Shown piece by piece: positions 26,189-35,672 of a stretch of 64,000 bases of DNA. The first letter of the stretch is position 1, and the number at the start of each line of letters is the position of its first letter. Under the pieces are notes generated by a model. That model saw nothing but the letters and a program-made list of their open reading frames with translations, did not search any database and was not told where the DNA came from. The translations under genes were made by a program, and so were the position numbers. Source of the stretch: SSC4 sp964443225 (GTDB lineage: Bacteria > Chloroflexota > Anaerolineae > SSC4 > Amarolineaceae); NCBI GenBank assembly GCA_964443225.1, contig CAYUCC010000018.1, positions 1-64,000 of the forward strand, given 5' to 3'.

Positions 26189-27687
26189 TGCTGCTGAGCG
26201 GCCGCCGTCGCGGCCTGATCTTCGCCTGCCTGGCTGGGATGGAAATGGCATGGTTCACGCCCTTTTTGCTGCTCGTGCTGGCCATTCCCAGCCTGTGGGG
26301 CAGTCGGGGTACACCCGTGCTGACGCCAGCGCTGGTGTTTGTGACCCTCTGGGCCAGCCTGTTGTTGTTGATGGTCACCATCGAGTTTCTCGACCGGCGG
26401 CAGGTCGACTCGCCGCGTTACGAGATCGTCCTGGTCACCCTGGTGATCGTGACGGCGCTGGTTGCCGTACGCCTGGTGCTGTATACGACGGCGCCGCTCA
26501 CCGACTGGCGCTGGCTGGGCAACACCGCACAGGCCGTATTCAATTTTCACCGTGGTCTGCGATCTGAGTTGATCCTGGTGCTGGTTGCGCTGTTTCTATG
26601 GTGGCGGGCCACCAACGCCACCAGCCGCGAGATCAGCTTTTTCAGCGTGGGTTTCAGTTTTCGCCTCGGTTTGCTCCTCTTGATCGTGGGCGGTGGTCTG
26701 TTGGCCGCACGGCCAGGAGGGACACGCAGCGCCCTGGAGTGCCTGTGGGTATTCCTCACCCTGGGCCTGATCGCCGTCGCGGTGACGCGCATCGAGGACC
26801 GCGCGGCCAACGCCCACGACAGCCGCGGTGCCACGCTGCCGCCCGCCCGCCTGCTGCAGATGGTCCTGTTGATCGGTCTGACCGTCGGCAGTACAGCGGT
26901 TCTGGCCAGCGTCTATGCGCCAACGTCGTTTTTGCAGCTGCTGCGCTGGACGGCCCCATTCTGGCAGTGGCTGGGGCGTATCATCGCGGCCATCGTCGAG
27001 TTTGTGTTTGTGCTGCTGACTCCAGTTTTCAACTGGCTCGAGGACGTGCTGCGCCGCCTGGCATCCAATCCGCAGTTAGCCCAGAACCTGGAAGATATTT
27101 TACGCAACCTGCGTGCACCCAGTCTGAACGGCGAGCCGCTGCCACCACCCACCGGTATTCCGGTGCCGGCTTGGGTGTGGACAGCCCTGCGCTACGGCTT
27201 CGTGCTGCTGCTGATCGCCCTGGCGGTAGGGTTCGTGCTCCTGTTCGTGGGCCGGCTGCGCACGCCGCGGCCGGGCGAAGAATCCGAGCGGGTCACCGGA
27301 GAGCCGGTCACCTTCGGCGGCAGGGCCGCGCAGCGCGGCTGGCGGCGTTTGCGCAACCTGGCGCGCCTGATCCAACGGTATGGCGTGGGCAGCCAGCTGC
27401 TGGCCGCGATTTCGGTGCAAAACATCTACGCCAACGTCAGCCGGCTGGCGCGCCGTCATGGATTTGCCCGCCGCCCGGCGCAGCCGCCCGATGAGTACCT
27501 GGCGGTCCTGTGCCAGGCCTTTCCCGGCCACGACCTGGCCCTGCAGCGCCTGACGACGGCCTACATGCGGGTCCACTACGGTGACCGCCCTGTCAGCGAC
27601 GACGAATTGAGCCAGCTGCGCGCCGATTATCGCCTGTTACACGAAGAGGTGTCAGCCGCAGCCCTTCCCAGCACGACCACGCGGTGA
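26188..27687 (+). CDS. Multi-pass membrane protein with C-terminal DUF4129-like domain
   Basis: About 499 residues. Five to eight hydrophobic segments occupy residues 1-290 and one more lies at about 330-350 (ALRYGFVLLLIALAVGFVLLFV). The soluble tail (RLARRHGFARRPAQPPDEYLAVL to LTTAYMRVHYGDRPVSDDEL) matches the DUF4129 pattern found beside transglutaminase-like proteins. The ATG overlaps the DUF58 stop. It is probably the membrane scaffold of the MoxR-DUF58 system. Confidence 0.75.
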   Translation: MLLSGRRRGLIFACLAGMEMAWFTPFLLLVLAIPSLWGSRGTPVLTPALVFVTLWASLLLLMVTIEFLDRRQVDSPRYEIVLVTLVIVTALVAVRLVLYTTAPLTDWRWLGNTAQAVFNFHRGLRSELILVLVALFLWWRATNATSREISFFSVGFSFRLGLLLLIVGGGLLAARPGGTRSALECLWVFLTLGLIAVAVTRIEDRAANAHDSRGATLPPARLLQMVLLIGLTVGSTAVLASVYAPTSFLQLLRWTAPFWQWLGRIIAAIVEFVFVLLTPVFNWLEDVLRRLASNPQLAQNLEDILRNLRAPSLNGEPLPPPTGIPVPAWVWTALRYGFVLLLIALAVGFVLLFVGRLRTPRPGEESERVTGEPVTFGGRAAQRGWRRLRNLARLIQRYGVGSQLLAAISVQNIYANVSRLARRHGFARRPAQPPDEYLAVLCQAFPGHDLALQRLTTAYMRVHYGDRPVSDDELSQLRADYRLLHEEVSAAALPSTTTR

Positions 27688-27690
27688 GCC

Positions 27691-28506
27691 ATGGATCGCC
27701 ACACACAAAACAACCTCAGTCTCTGGAACGAATGGGCGGAACTCCACGTGACTTCGGCCTTCTATGATGTGCCCGGTTTCAAGGCAGGCCGGTCAGGCCT
27801 GACGCCGTTGGAGCTCGCCGAAGTGGGTCCCGTCGCCGGCAAAGATTTGCTGCACCTGCAGTGCCATTTTGGAATGGGGACGCTCACCTGGGTTCGGCAG
27901 GGAGCACAGGTTACCGGCGTCGATTTTTCGGACCGCGCGATCGCCCTGGCCCAGTCCTTGAGCACCGAATTGAACCTGCCCGCCCGTTTCATCTGCAGCG
28001 ACATCTACGAACTGCCCGACGTGCTGCCGGGGCAGTTCGACATCGTCTTTACCTCCTTTGGCGTTCTGGCCTGGCTGTCCGACCTGGCACAGTGGGGCAG
28101 CATCATCGCCAACTATCTCAAGCCCGGCGGTTTTTTCTACATTGCCGAATTTCACCCCATCGTATCGGTCTTCGGCGACGCCGCGCACGTGGCCGATCTC
28201 AATCCCACACACCCCTATTTTTACTCGCCCGAACCACAGGAATGGGAAGTGGTGGGCTCGTACGCCGTTGGGGACGTGCCGCTGCGCAACAAGCGTGCGT
28301 TCGAATGGAACCACAGCCTCAGCGAGATCGTGATGGCCTTGATCGATGCGGGGTTACGGATCGACTTTCTCCACGAGTTCAGCTTTTGCGCCGAGCGTGC
28401 CCTGCCCTGCCTGGAAGAGGGTATCGATGGCTGGTGGCGCCTGCGCACGAAGGACGGCAGCCTGCCTCTCATGTTCTCGCTCAAAGCGAGCAAACCATCC
28501 CCATAA
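27691..28506 (+). CDS. Class I SAM-dependent methyltransferase
   Basis: 271 residues. Motif I is LLHLQCHFGMGTLTW (the HLQCHFG variant), followed by VTGVDFSDRAIALAQ and a motif-IV region FDIVFTSFGVLAWL, then LKPGGFFYIAEFHP. Substrate unknown. It begins 3 bp after the DUF4129 gene with GGTGAG upstream, so it is part of that transcript, though a functional link is not evident. Confidence 0.85.
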   Translation: MDRHTQNNLSLWNEWAELHVTSAFYDVPGFKAGRSGLTPLELAEVGPVAGKDLLHLQCHFGMGTLTWVRQGAQVTGVDFSDRAIALAQSLSTELNLPARFICSDIYELPDVLPGQFDIVFTSFGVLAWLSDLAQWGSIIANYLKPGGFFYIAEFHPIVSVFGDAAHVADLNPTHPYFYSPEPQEWEVVGSYAVGDVPLRNKRAFEWNHSLSEIVMALIDAGLRIDFLHEFSFCAERALPCLEEGIDGWWRLRTKDGSLPLMFSLKASKPSP

Positions 28507-28531
28507 AATATACCCCCGATCTGGTGATTGT

Positions 28532-28561
28532 TTGACAACACTCCTATCGGTGTGTTACACT
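28532..28561 (+). promoter_or_regulatory. Promoter of the riboflavin-transport operon
   Basis: TTGACA at 28532-28537 and TACACT at 28556-28561, spacing 18 bp. Transcription from about 28568 would include the entire FMN aptamer that begins at 28579. Confidence 0.7.
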
Positions 28562-28578
28562 CGTTCCAGTTGAATAAA

Positions 28579-28762
28579 CCTTCGGGGCAGAGTGAGGTCC
28601 TTTCAGGTCGTTGCCTGGAGAGCCAATTCTCGACCGGCGGTAGGGGAGGCGACTGTCAGCCAATGTGACGCCTCCCGAGCCCGTGACCCGCATCAGCGGT
28701 GGATCCGGTGGTGGCCAACAGGCCCAGTCCGGAGCCGACGGTATAGTCCGGATGGGAGAAGG
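28579..28762 (+). ncRNA. FMN riboswitch (RFN element) with extended P2 loop
   Basis: The conserved RFN core is readable in order: CCTTCGGGGCAGAGTG at the start, GACCGGCGGTA near 28632, GAGCCCGTGACC near 28677, CAGCGGTGGATCCGGTG near 28694, and AGTCCGGAGCCGACGGTATA then GGATGGGAGAAGG to 28762. The closing P1 is CCTTC/GAAGG. P2 (GAG/CTC) contains an extra insert of about 35 nt that folds into TTTCAGG/CCTGGAG around TCGTTG. The element senses FMN, so the downstream importer should be for riboflavin or a flavin. Confidence 0.93.
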
Positions 28763-28902
28763 TTGGGTTCCTGATTCCCGGGAGGTCGGACCCGCCAGAG
28801 ACATTTTTGTCCTGGTACGGCCGGCCAGGGGACCGACGCGGATGTCGATGGCCAGGCTTGCCATAACGGGCGATCGCTGGTTGGTCGCGGCATTCGATCC
28901 AT
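28763..28902 (+). other. Long riboswitch expression platform
   Basis: About 140 nt lie between aptamer and terminator. GTCGGACCC near 28787 can pair with GGGGACCGAC near 28834 (one mismatch), enclosing a CCTGG/CCAGG hairpin. This may be part of the switching structure; the antiterminator was not resolved by eye. Confidence 0.4.
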
Positions 28903-28940
28903 GCTTCCGAAGGTACAGGCCTTTGGAAGCTTTTGTTTTT
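28903..28940 (+). terminator. Riboswitch-controlled intrinsic terminator
   Basis: GCTTCCGAAGG (28903-28913) pairs with CCTTTGGAAGC (28920-28930), 11 bp with one G-U and a 6-nt loop, followed by TTTTGTTTTT at 28931-28940. It ends 16 nt before the first importer gene, the classic arrangement for FMN-dependent premature termination. Confidence 0.9.
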
Positions 28941-28956
28941 GATCGACGAGAATCGT

Positions 28957-29805
28957 ATGATCGTGGACGAACGAGTGGAGTCATTGGGCAGTGTACAGCC
29001 GCCGCGCGAGCAGCCGGTACGCCGCAGGTGGTCGCTCAACCTGCGTACGGCGCGCGGGCTGACCAGCCTCCTGGCCCTGGTCGCCGGACTTCTGCTCTGG
29101 GAAGTGGTCGTCCGCTGGGGTCGTTACCCAACCTACATCTTGCCCAGCCCGCGCCTGGTCGCGCAGAAGTTCGGGACCATGCTGGCCGACGGCACCCTGC
29201 TCTACCACACGACACTGACGCTGGTTGAGGTCCTGGCCGGCCTGGCGCTTGGCATGGCGGTGGCGGTTGTTCTGGGCTACGTGATCGCCCGTTCACTCAC
29301 GCTGGACCGGCTGCTGTCGCCGTACCTGGTCGCCTTACAAGCCGTTCCCATCATTGCCGTGGCGCCGCTGCTGATCATCTGGTTTGGTTTTGGCATCTCG
29401 AGCAAAATCCTGGTGTGTGCACTGACCGTGTTTTTCCCTGCACTGATGAGCACGGTCGTAGGCCTGCGCACCGTCGAACCGGACCTGGTAGCCCTGATGC
29501 GCTCGCTGCAGGCGAGCCGCTGGCAAACCTTCACGATGTTGGAGGTCCCGTCGGCCCTCCCCTTCCTGCTCACCGGTCTCAAAGTCGGCGTCACCCTGGC
29601 GGTGATCGGCGCCGTCGTGGGTGAATTCGTCGGCGCTGACCGCGGCCTCGGTTTTCTCATCAACCTCGGCCGCAACCTGCTCGATACCCCGCTGATGTTC
29701 GTCGCCATCATCACCCTGGTGGGACTGGCCCTGATCCTATACGGTCTGGCCACCCTGTTCGAGCAGCGACTCCTACGCTGGCGTCCGGGTAACCATGATG
29801 CATAA
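28957..29805 (+). CDS. ribX: ABC importer permease, riboflavin type (RibX/ThiX-like)
   Basis: 282 residues, BPD_transp_1 fold with about six membrane helices. The cytoplasmic EAA-like loop reads MRSLQASRWQTFTMLEVPSALPFLLTGLKVG. Sequence alone resembles taurine/thiamine-precursor (SsuC/ThiX) permeases; the FMN riboswitch upstream assigns it to flavin uptake. The start is ATG 28957, since any earlier start lies inside the terminator. First gene of the operon with the binding protein and ATPase. Confidence 0.85.
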   Translation: MIVDERVESLGSVQPPREQPVRRRWSLNLRTARGLTSLLALVAGLLLWEVVVRWGRYPTYILPSPRLVAQKFGTMLADGTLLYHTTLTLVEVLAGLALGMAVAVVLGYVIARSLTLDRLLSPYLVALQAVPIIAVAPLLIIWFGFGISSKILVCALTVFFPALMSTVVGLRTVEPDLVALMRSLQASRWQTFTMLEVPSALPFLLTGLKVGVTLAVIGAVVGEFVGADRGLGFLINLGRNLLDTPLMFVAIITLVGLALILYGLATLFEQRLLRWRPGNHDA

Positions 29806-29858
29806 TTTGCCGCTGGTAGTCGTTCATTCGTTCACGTCATTCACGCAAGGAAAACACT

Positions 29859-30884
29859 ATGACAATCAATTACCGTACGCTTTCATGTCTTATGCTCGGT
29901 ATTCTCCTGCTCACCGGGCTGGCTGGATGTGTGCCTGCCACTTCGACCGCACCGGCCAGCTCAACCGCGGCGCCCGCTGCCCTGGAACCCCTCGAATTGG
30001 CCATGGGCTACATTCCAAGCGTGCAATTTACGCCGTTCTACGTCGCCCTCCAAAAGGGCTACTACCGCGACGAGGGTCTCGACGTGCAGTTCCGGTACGG
30101 CTTCGAGTCCGATCTGGTCAAGCTGGTTGGCACCGACGAGCTGCAGTTCCTGATCGGCAGCGGTGACCAGGTCATCCTGGGCCGTTCCCAGGGCCTGCCG
30201 GTGGTGTACGTCATGGAGTGGTACCGTCGCTTCCCCGTGGTCGTCTTTGCGCCCCAGGGGGCCGGCATCGCTTCACCAACCGACCTCGAAGGTCGTAAGG
30301 TGGGCATTGTGGGTCTCTTCGGCGCCAGCTACGTTGGCTGGAAGGCGCTCGTCGAAGCGGCGGGTATCGACGAAACCCAGGTCAACCTGCAGAGTATCGG
30401 TTTCACCCAGGCTGCTGCCGTCAAGGACGGGGTGGTCGACGCCGCCGTGGACTATTCGGTCAACGGGCCGGTGCAGCTGCGCCTGGCTGGGGATGAGGTG
30501 ACCGAGTTCTTCGTGGCCGACTACATGGACCTACCATCGAACGGGATCATTTCCAACGACAAGACCGTGGCCGAAAAACCGGAGCTGGTGGGCAAGTTCG
30601 TACGCGCCACCCTGCGCGGTCTGCAGGACACGCTCGACCATCCCGACGACGCCTTTGCCATCGCCGTGCAGCAGGTACCCGAAGCGGGTGCCGACGAAAC
30701 AGCCCGCCAAACCAACCGGGCGATTTTCGACGCCAGTTTAGCGTTATGGCAGACTGACGGCATCCTCGGTCTGTCGGACGCGGCCCGCTGGACCGAAGCG
30801 GCCGCCTTCATGGAGACCGCCGGCCTGATTCCCGCCGGTGTCGATCCGGCCACGTTGTTTACGAACCAATTCATTCCACAATGA
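29859..30884 (+). CDS. ribY: NMT1/THI5-like substrate-binding lipoprotein (RibY-like)
   Basis: 341 residues. Lipoprotein signal with lipobox LAGC (LGILLLTGLAGC), then an NMT1-type domain: LAMGYIPSVQFTPFYVALQKGYYRDEGLDVQF, LIGSGDQVILGRSQGLPVVYVMEWYRR and GRKVGIVGLFGASYVGWKAL. This family binds thiamine precursors in other systems. RFN-regulated members in Chloroflexota are known as riboflavin-binding RibY, and the upstream aptamer supports that here. AAGGA precedes the ATG. Confidence 0.85.
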   Translation: MTINYRTLSCLMLGILLLTGLAGCVPATSTAPASSTAAPAALEPLELAMGYIPSVQFTPFYVALQKGYYRDEGLDVQFRYGFESDLVKLVGTDELQFLIGSGDQVILGRSQGLPVVYVMEWYRRFPVVVFAPQGAGIASPTDLEGRKVGIVGLFGASYVGWKALVEAAGIDETQVNLQSIGFTQAAAVKDGVVDAAVDYSVNGPVQLRLAGDEVTEFFVADYMDLPSNGIISNDKTVAEKPELVGKFVRATLRGLQDTLDHPDDAFAIAVQQVPEAGADETARQTNRAIFDASLALWQTDGILGLSDAARWTEAAAFMETAGLIPAGVDPATLFTNQFIPQ

Positions 30885-30908
30885 CGCAGGCGGGTGCCGA
30901 TCCGTGCG

Positions 30909-30959
30909 GGAGCAGGGAAACGGTTCATCGATCAAGTCGCTGATCACCTTCCCTGCTCC
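30909..30959 (+). other. Intercistronic stem-loop after the binding-protein gene
   Basis: GGAGCAGGGAA (30909-30919) pairs perfectly with 30949-30959, 11 bp around a 29-nt loop. No T-tract follows. It sits in the 122-bp gap between binding protein and ATPase, in the same position as the hairpins at 15854-15937 in the other importer operon. Confidence 0.55.
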
Positions 30960-31006
30960 GGCACGAGCACCGGCAACCCAGTTCAGCGCCCGCACACGAG
31001 GTACGC

Positions 31007-31807
<801 letters not shown>

Positions 31808-31861
31808 GGAACCTGGCTGATCTGAACCCGGTGATGGCTGGCAAATCGAATTGTTGTGTGA

Positions 31862-31867
31862 TATAAT
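31862..31867 (+). promoter_or_regulatory. -10 box upstream of the AlaX-type gene
   Basis: TATAAT at 31862-31867, with only a weak TGGCAA 17 bp upstream (31839-31844). The predicted leader of about 55 nt contains a short GCTCC/GGAGC hairpin. Confidence 0.45.
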
Positions 31868-31927
31868 GCAGCCAGGTCAGCTGCTCCGGACAGGAGCGGA
31901 TCGAATGTTACGATTGTCAGCAAGGGC

Positions 31928-33148
31928 ATGAACAAGCTGCTGCAACAAAGACTCTACCTGCAAAACGCCTATCTGCGTGAATTTCATGCGGATGTGGTTA
32001 CCCATACGACTCTCATGGACCACCCCGCCGTCGCCCTGAGTGCGACCGCTTTTTACCCCACCGGCGGTGGCCAACCCAATGATCTTGGCACACTTCAGGA
32101 TAGCCAGGTGATCGATGTCATCGCCGAAAATGGCACCGTCTGGCATCTACTCGATCGCCCCCTGAGTGCAGCTGCTGCAACGGGCACCATCGACTGGGCA
32201 CGTCGTTTCGATTGCATGCAGCAGCACACCGGCCAGCACATATTGTCGCAGGCCTTCATCGAAGCGGCGGGCGCCGAAACGGTCGCGTTCCATCTGGGCG
32301 TCGACGCCAGCACCATCGACGTCAGCCGCGTCGACCTGACACCCACGCTGATCGAAGCCGCCGAAGCCCTGGCGAACCGCGTGGTCTTCGAAGATCGCAC
32401 CGTGACGGCACGATTCGTGACGCCGGCCGAGCTGCCGAAAATTCCCCTGCGTCGTCCACCCAAAGTCAACGAAGATATCCGCGTGGTCGAGATCGATGGT
32501 TTCGACTGGTCAGCCTGCGGCGGCACGCACGTTCACCGCACGGGCGCAGTGGGTTTGATCAAAGTGACCAAACTTGACCGGCGGGGACCCGAGACACGCA
32601 TCGAGTTCGTGTGCGGTGGACGCGCGCTGGCCGATTACCGTCACAAACAAGCCACGGTGCAGGGCCTCGTGAGCCGCCTGAGCACGGGTGAGGATGACCT
32701 GCTGGCGGCGATCGATCGGCTGGCCGACAGGCTGCAGGTCAGTCAACGCCAGCTGCGTGATGCACAGGATGAATTGCACAGAAGCGAAGCCGAGCGCCTC
32801 TGGACGGGTGCCTCCGCGGTGGGCGCGTACCGCCTGGTGACCGGGTACTTTACCAGCCGCCCAGCCGACAGCGTACGCGCGATTGCCGGGCTTCTGCGCA
32901 CCCAGCCGGGCTGTGTGGCACTCCTGGCCAGCGAAAACAGCCCGCAAACGGGGGGTCAGCTGTATTTTGCTGCCGCCGATGGGGTGAAATTCGATATGGG
33001 AACGCTCATGCGCCAGGCTGTCATGGTGGGAGCGCGGGGTGGTGGACGCGGTGCCTGGGCGCAGGGTGGTGCGTCCGATGCGCCAACGCTGCGCCAGGCG
33101 CTGGATGCCGCATGTGCCGCGGCGCTGGCGCTGGCCGAGAAAGGTTGA
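31928..33148 (+). CDS. AlaX-type alanyl-tRNA editing hydrolase with DHHA1 domain
   Basis: 406 residues. It removes Ser or Gly misattached to tRNA-Ala. The editing core has Zn-binding QHTGQHILSQAF (about 96-107) and SACGGTHVHRTGAVG (about 197-211), preceded by ATAFYPTGGGQPNDLG. The C-terminal 170 residues look like a DHHA1 domain with GGGRGAWAQGG. This is the long, stand-alone AlaX form. MBL-fold gene follows 2 bp later. Confidence 0.9.
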   Translation: MNKLLQQRLYLQNAYLREFHADVVTHTTLMDHPAVALSATAFYPTGGGQPNDLGTLQDSQVIDVIAENGTVWHLLDRPLSAAAATGTIDWARRFDCMQQHTGQHILSQAFIEAAGAETVAFHLGVDASTIDVSRVDLTPTLIEAAEALANRVVFEDRTVTARFVTPAELPKIPLRRPPKVNEDIRVVEIDGFDWSACGGTHVHRTGAVGLIKVTKLDRRGPETRIEFVCGGRALADYRHKQATVQGLVSRLSTGEDDLLAAIDRLADRLQVSQRQLRDAQDELHRSEAERLWTGASAVGAYRLVTGYFTSRPADSVRAIAGLLRTQPGCVALLASENSPQTGGQLYFAAADGVKFDMGTLMRQAVMVGARGGGRGAWAQGGASDAPTLRQALDAACAAALALAEKG

Positions 33149-33150
33149 TC

Positions 33151-34008
33151 ATGCAACAAGTCGCACCGAACGTGTTTGTGGAAACCGGTTACCGGAATGC
33201 CAACGTGGGCTGCATTCTCACCGAGGACGGCGCCATCCTGGTCGATACACCGATGATCCCGGCCCAGTCCATCGCCTGGCGGGCGCAGGTGAACAAGGCG
33301 TCGGGCCACGCACCGCTTCTTTACGTGATCAATACCGATCATCACCGTGGCCATGCCCTGGGTAACCAACATTTTTTGCCGGCACCGGTGATTGCCCACG
33401 AGCGCGCCTGGAAAGAGATGCGCGGCTATACCGAAAACTTCAAGCAGCGGGTGCGTGATTCGTTCAAAAAGGAGCCGGAAATCCAGGTCCAGTTCAACGA
33501 CCTGCAAATCATCCGCCCACAGATCACGTTCAAAAAACGCCTGACCCTGCTGCGCGGCGGCCGCGAAGTGCGTTTGATCTGGATTGGCGGGCACACCCTG
33601 GCCACGTCGGTGGTGTGGATGCCCGCCGAACGGGTACTGTTTGCGGGTGATTCAGTGTGGACCGACCAGCACCCCTACATGGCGCAGGCCAACTCGCGCG
33701 ATTGGCTGCACGGTCTGAATTACATCCGCAAGCTCAAACCTAAGATCATCGTGCCAGGTCATGGACCAACCTGTGGGATCGAATCGGTTGATCGGGTCAT
33801 CGACTACATCCGCTACATGCGCACCCAGGTGCGTATCATGCACCGGCAGGGCAAATCGAAGCAGGAGACCGGATCGCTGCTCGTAAAGGACCTGGTGACC
33901 TGGTTCCCGATTCCGGTGGGTCGCAAGGCCAAAATCGAATCACAAATCAAACAAGGCATCGGGCGCGTGTTCGAGGAGGTACGACGCAGCAGCGAAGCGT
34001 CAGCATAA
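33151..34008 (+). CDS. Metallo-beta-lactamase-fold hydrolase with altered metal motif
   Basis: 285 residues, MBL fold. The usual HxHxDH motif reads NTDHHRGHALGN, residues 61-72: the first His is Asp63 and the usual Asp is Gly67, while His65 and His68 remain. Later ligands look intact (IWIGGHTLATSVVW, VLFAGDSVWTD, VPGHGPTCG). It may therefore bind one metal or use a different geometry. The substrate is unknown. It lies between the AlaX gene and a TPR gene in a close-packed run. Confidence 0.75.
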   Translation: MQQVAPNVFVETGYRNANVGCILTEDGAILVDTPMIPAQSIAWRAQVNKASGHAPLLYVINTDHHRGHALGNQHFLPAPVIAHERAWKEMRGYTENFKQRVRDSFKKEPEIQVQFNDLQIIRPQITFKKRLTLLRGGREVRLIWIGGHTLATSVVWMPAERVLFAGDSVWTDQHPYMAQANSRDWLHGLNYIRKLKPKIIVPGHGPTCGIESVDRVIDYIRYMRTQVRIMHRQGKSKQETGSLLVKDLVTWFPIPVGRKAKIESQIKQGIGRVFEEVRRSSEASA

Positions 34009-34014
34009 CACATT

Positions 34015-34974
34015 ATGGCACATGACATCCGTCGCGACATCGGAACACCCGCCGAGGACCTGCGTCGATTGCTTGGCCAGGCCGAACGGCTGCTGCCCGA
34101 CCTGCGCAGCCATCCCGAGGCCACGCCAGAACTGCTCGTAACACTCGATCAGATTGCCGCATTGTTTGGGGAGCTCGAAGCGCAGGGCATGGATTTGCGG
34201 CCTGAACGCGGTCGCTGGGAAGGCCTGCAGCGTGCAGTTCACAACCGGATCGGGTTCGTCGTGCGCAGTGTGCCGGATTGGGATACCGCCCGCCAGCACG
34301 CGCAAGCCACGCCCGATCGCCCCTGGTGGTACTTAGATCAGACACTCGCCGCAGCCCGCCGGCGGAATCGGCAGCGCTTGATCCTGACTGCGGTGGCGGT
34401 GGTGGCGCTGCTGGCGCTCGCTATCGTGGTCTGGCGGGTACTCTTTCCGGTCGACCCGGCCGTAGCAGCCGCCCAGCGTGCAATGGAAATCGCACAGCGT
34501 CACATCCGGCTGCAGGAATGGGAAGCCGCCTACACCAGCTACGAGGAGGCAGCGCAGGCGACACCCAACGATGCCGTGCCGTTCATCTGGTTGGGTGTCG
34601 TCAAGGAGCAGTTGGGCGACTCGCAAGCTGCCGCCGATCATTTTATGCAGGCCGCCGGGCTGTCCGCCGATGCAGTACGCTATCACGTCGAAAAGTCGTT
34701 TGCGTACAACCAGATTGGGCAGTACGTACAAGCCGAAGCCGAGGCGCGTGCGGCACTGGCCGTCGACCCGAATTCACCGCATGCACACTACGTGCTGGCT
34801 GGCGCGCTCGAACAGCAAAACCAGATCGAGGCTGCGCTCGAAGAATTCGACATCGCGTCACAGCTGGCCGAACCGATCGACGCCAACCTGTCCGCCCTGG
34901 CGCGCATCCGGTTGGCAACCTTGCTGCAGGCGGCGCCGTTCCGTGAAATGACCGAGCCAACCACCGTGCCGTGA
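34015..34974 (+). CDS. Membrane-anchored TPR protein
   Basis: 319 residues. A helical N-terminal region (about 1-115) is followed by one membrane segment (LILTAVAVVALLALAIVVWRVLF, about 122-144) and then about four TPR repeats (AAYTSYEEAAQATPNDAVPF, AEAEARAALAVDPNSPHAHY, ALEEFDIASQLAEP). It is probably a scaffold. The gap to the MBL gene is 6 bp. The -35 box of the next gene starts 18 bp after its stop. Confidence 0.75.
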   Translation: MAHDIRRDIGTPAEDLRRLLGQAERLLPDLRSHPEATPELLVTLDQIAALFGELEAQGMDLRPERGRWEGLQRAVHNRIGFVVRSVPDWDTARQHAQATPDRPWWYLDQTLAAARRRNRQRLILTAVAVVALLALAIVVWRVLFPVDPAVAAAQRAMEIAQRHIRLQEWEAAYTSYEEAAQATPNDAVPFIWLGVVKEQLGDSQAAADHFMQAAGLSADAVRYHVEKSFAYNQIGQYVQAEAEARAALAVDPNSPHAHYVLAGALEQQNQIEAALEEFDIASQLAEPIDANLSALARIRLATLLQAAPFREMTEPTTVP

Positions 34975-34991
34975 GCGTTACGCGAATCGTC

Positions 34992-35020
34992 TTGGACGGC
35001 AGCCTGGTCTGTGGTACAAT
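34992..35020 (+). promoter_or_regulatory. Promoter of the phosphoribosyltransferase-prfA run
   Basis: TTGGAC at 34992-34997 and TACAAT at 35015-35020, spacing 17 bp. Transcription from about 35027 excludes a GTG at 34971 as start and supports the GTG at 35067. Confidence 0.6.
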
Positions 35021-35066
35021 GGGCCGGTTTGCACGTAAATACGTCAGTACCTCGGAGGCAACATCA

Positions 35067-35636
35067 GTGTCAGCGCAGCACGAGTATCATACGGTCGAAA
35101 TCGCAGGTCTCACCCGCCATCTGCCCATTTTCCAGGTCGCACCCGGTGTGCGCATCGCCGTATTCAACATGCTTGGCGATACCAACGTGGTCAAAGCCTC
35201 CGCCGCTGTATTGGCCGAACAACTGCGCCTGCGCGGCATCCAGGCCGAAGTCCTGGTGACAGCCGAGGCCAAGAGCATTCCGCTGATTTACGAGATGTCG
35301 GCTTTGATGGGGTTACCCTACGTCGTGCTGCGCAAAACGTACAAACTGTACATGGGTGATGCTCTGCGCGCCGAGACGCTGTCAATCACCACGGGTGAGC
35401 CACAAACCCTGTTCCTGGATGAAAAGGACCGTGATGCCATCACCGGCAAACGTGCCATCCTGGTCGATGACGTGGTCAGCACAGGCAGCACGCTCGAAGG
35501 GATGCGATCCATCGTGGGCAAAGCCGGCGCGATACCCGTGGCCACGGCTGCCGTGTTTACCGAAGGCACCAACGAAGGCTGGCGCGACGTCATTGCGCTG
35601 GGCAACCTGCCGGTGTTTGTAGAAACAGCGGCGTAA
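35067..35636 (+). CDS. Adenine/xanthine-type phosphoribosyltransferase
   Basis: 189 residues. The PRPP-binding loop is RAILVDDVVSTGSTLEGM, with VLVTAEAKSIPLIYEMSALMGLPYVVLRK upstream, as in APRT/XPRT and PurR-type regulators. It may be an enzyme of purine salvage or a PRPP-sensing regulator; there is no winged-helix domain, favouring the enzyme. The start is GTG 35067, 8 nt after GGAGG (35054-35058) and downstream of a good promoter. Confidence 0.8.
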   Translation: MSAQHEYHTVEIAGLTRHLPIFQVAPGVRIAVFNMLGDTNVVKASAAVLAEQLRLRGIQAEVLVTAEAKSIPLIYEMSALMGLPYVVLRKTYKLYMGDALRAETLSITTGEPQTLFLDEKDRDAITGKRAILVDDVVSTGSTLEGMRSIVGKAGAIPVATAAVFTEGTNEGWRDVIALGNLPVFVETAA

Positions 35637-35672
35637 ATTTTACCTGACAAGCGAAACGAGTTGTTGTAAGTT

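Noticed and set aside
28933..28956. TTG start for the riboflavin permease
   Set aside because: It lies in the T-tract of the terminator; ATG 28957 is the first sensible start.
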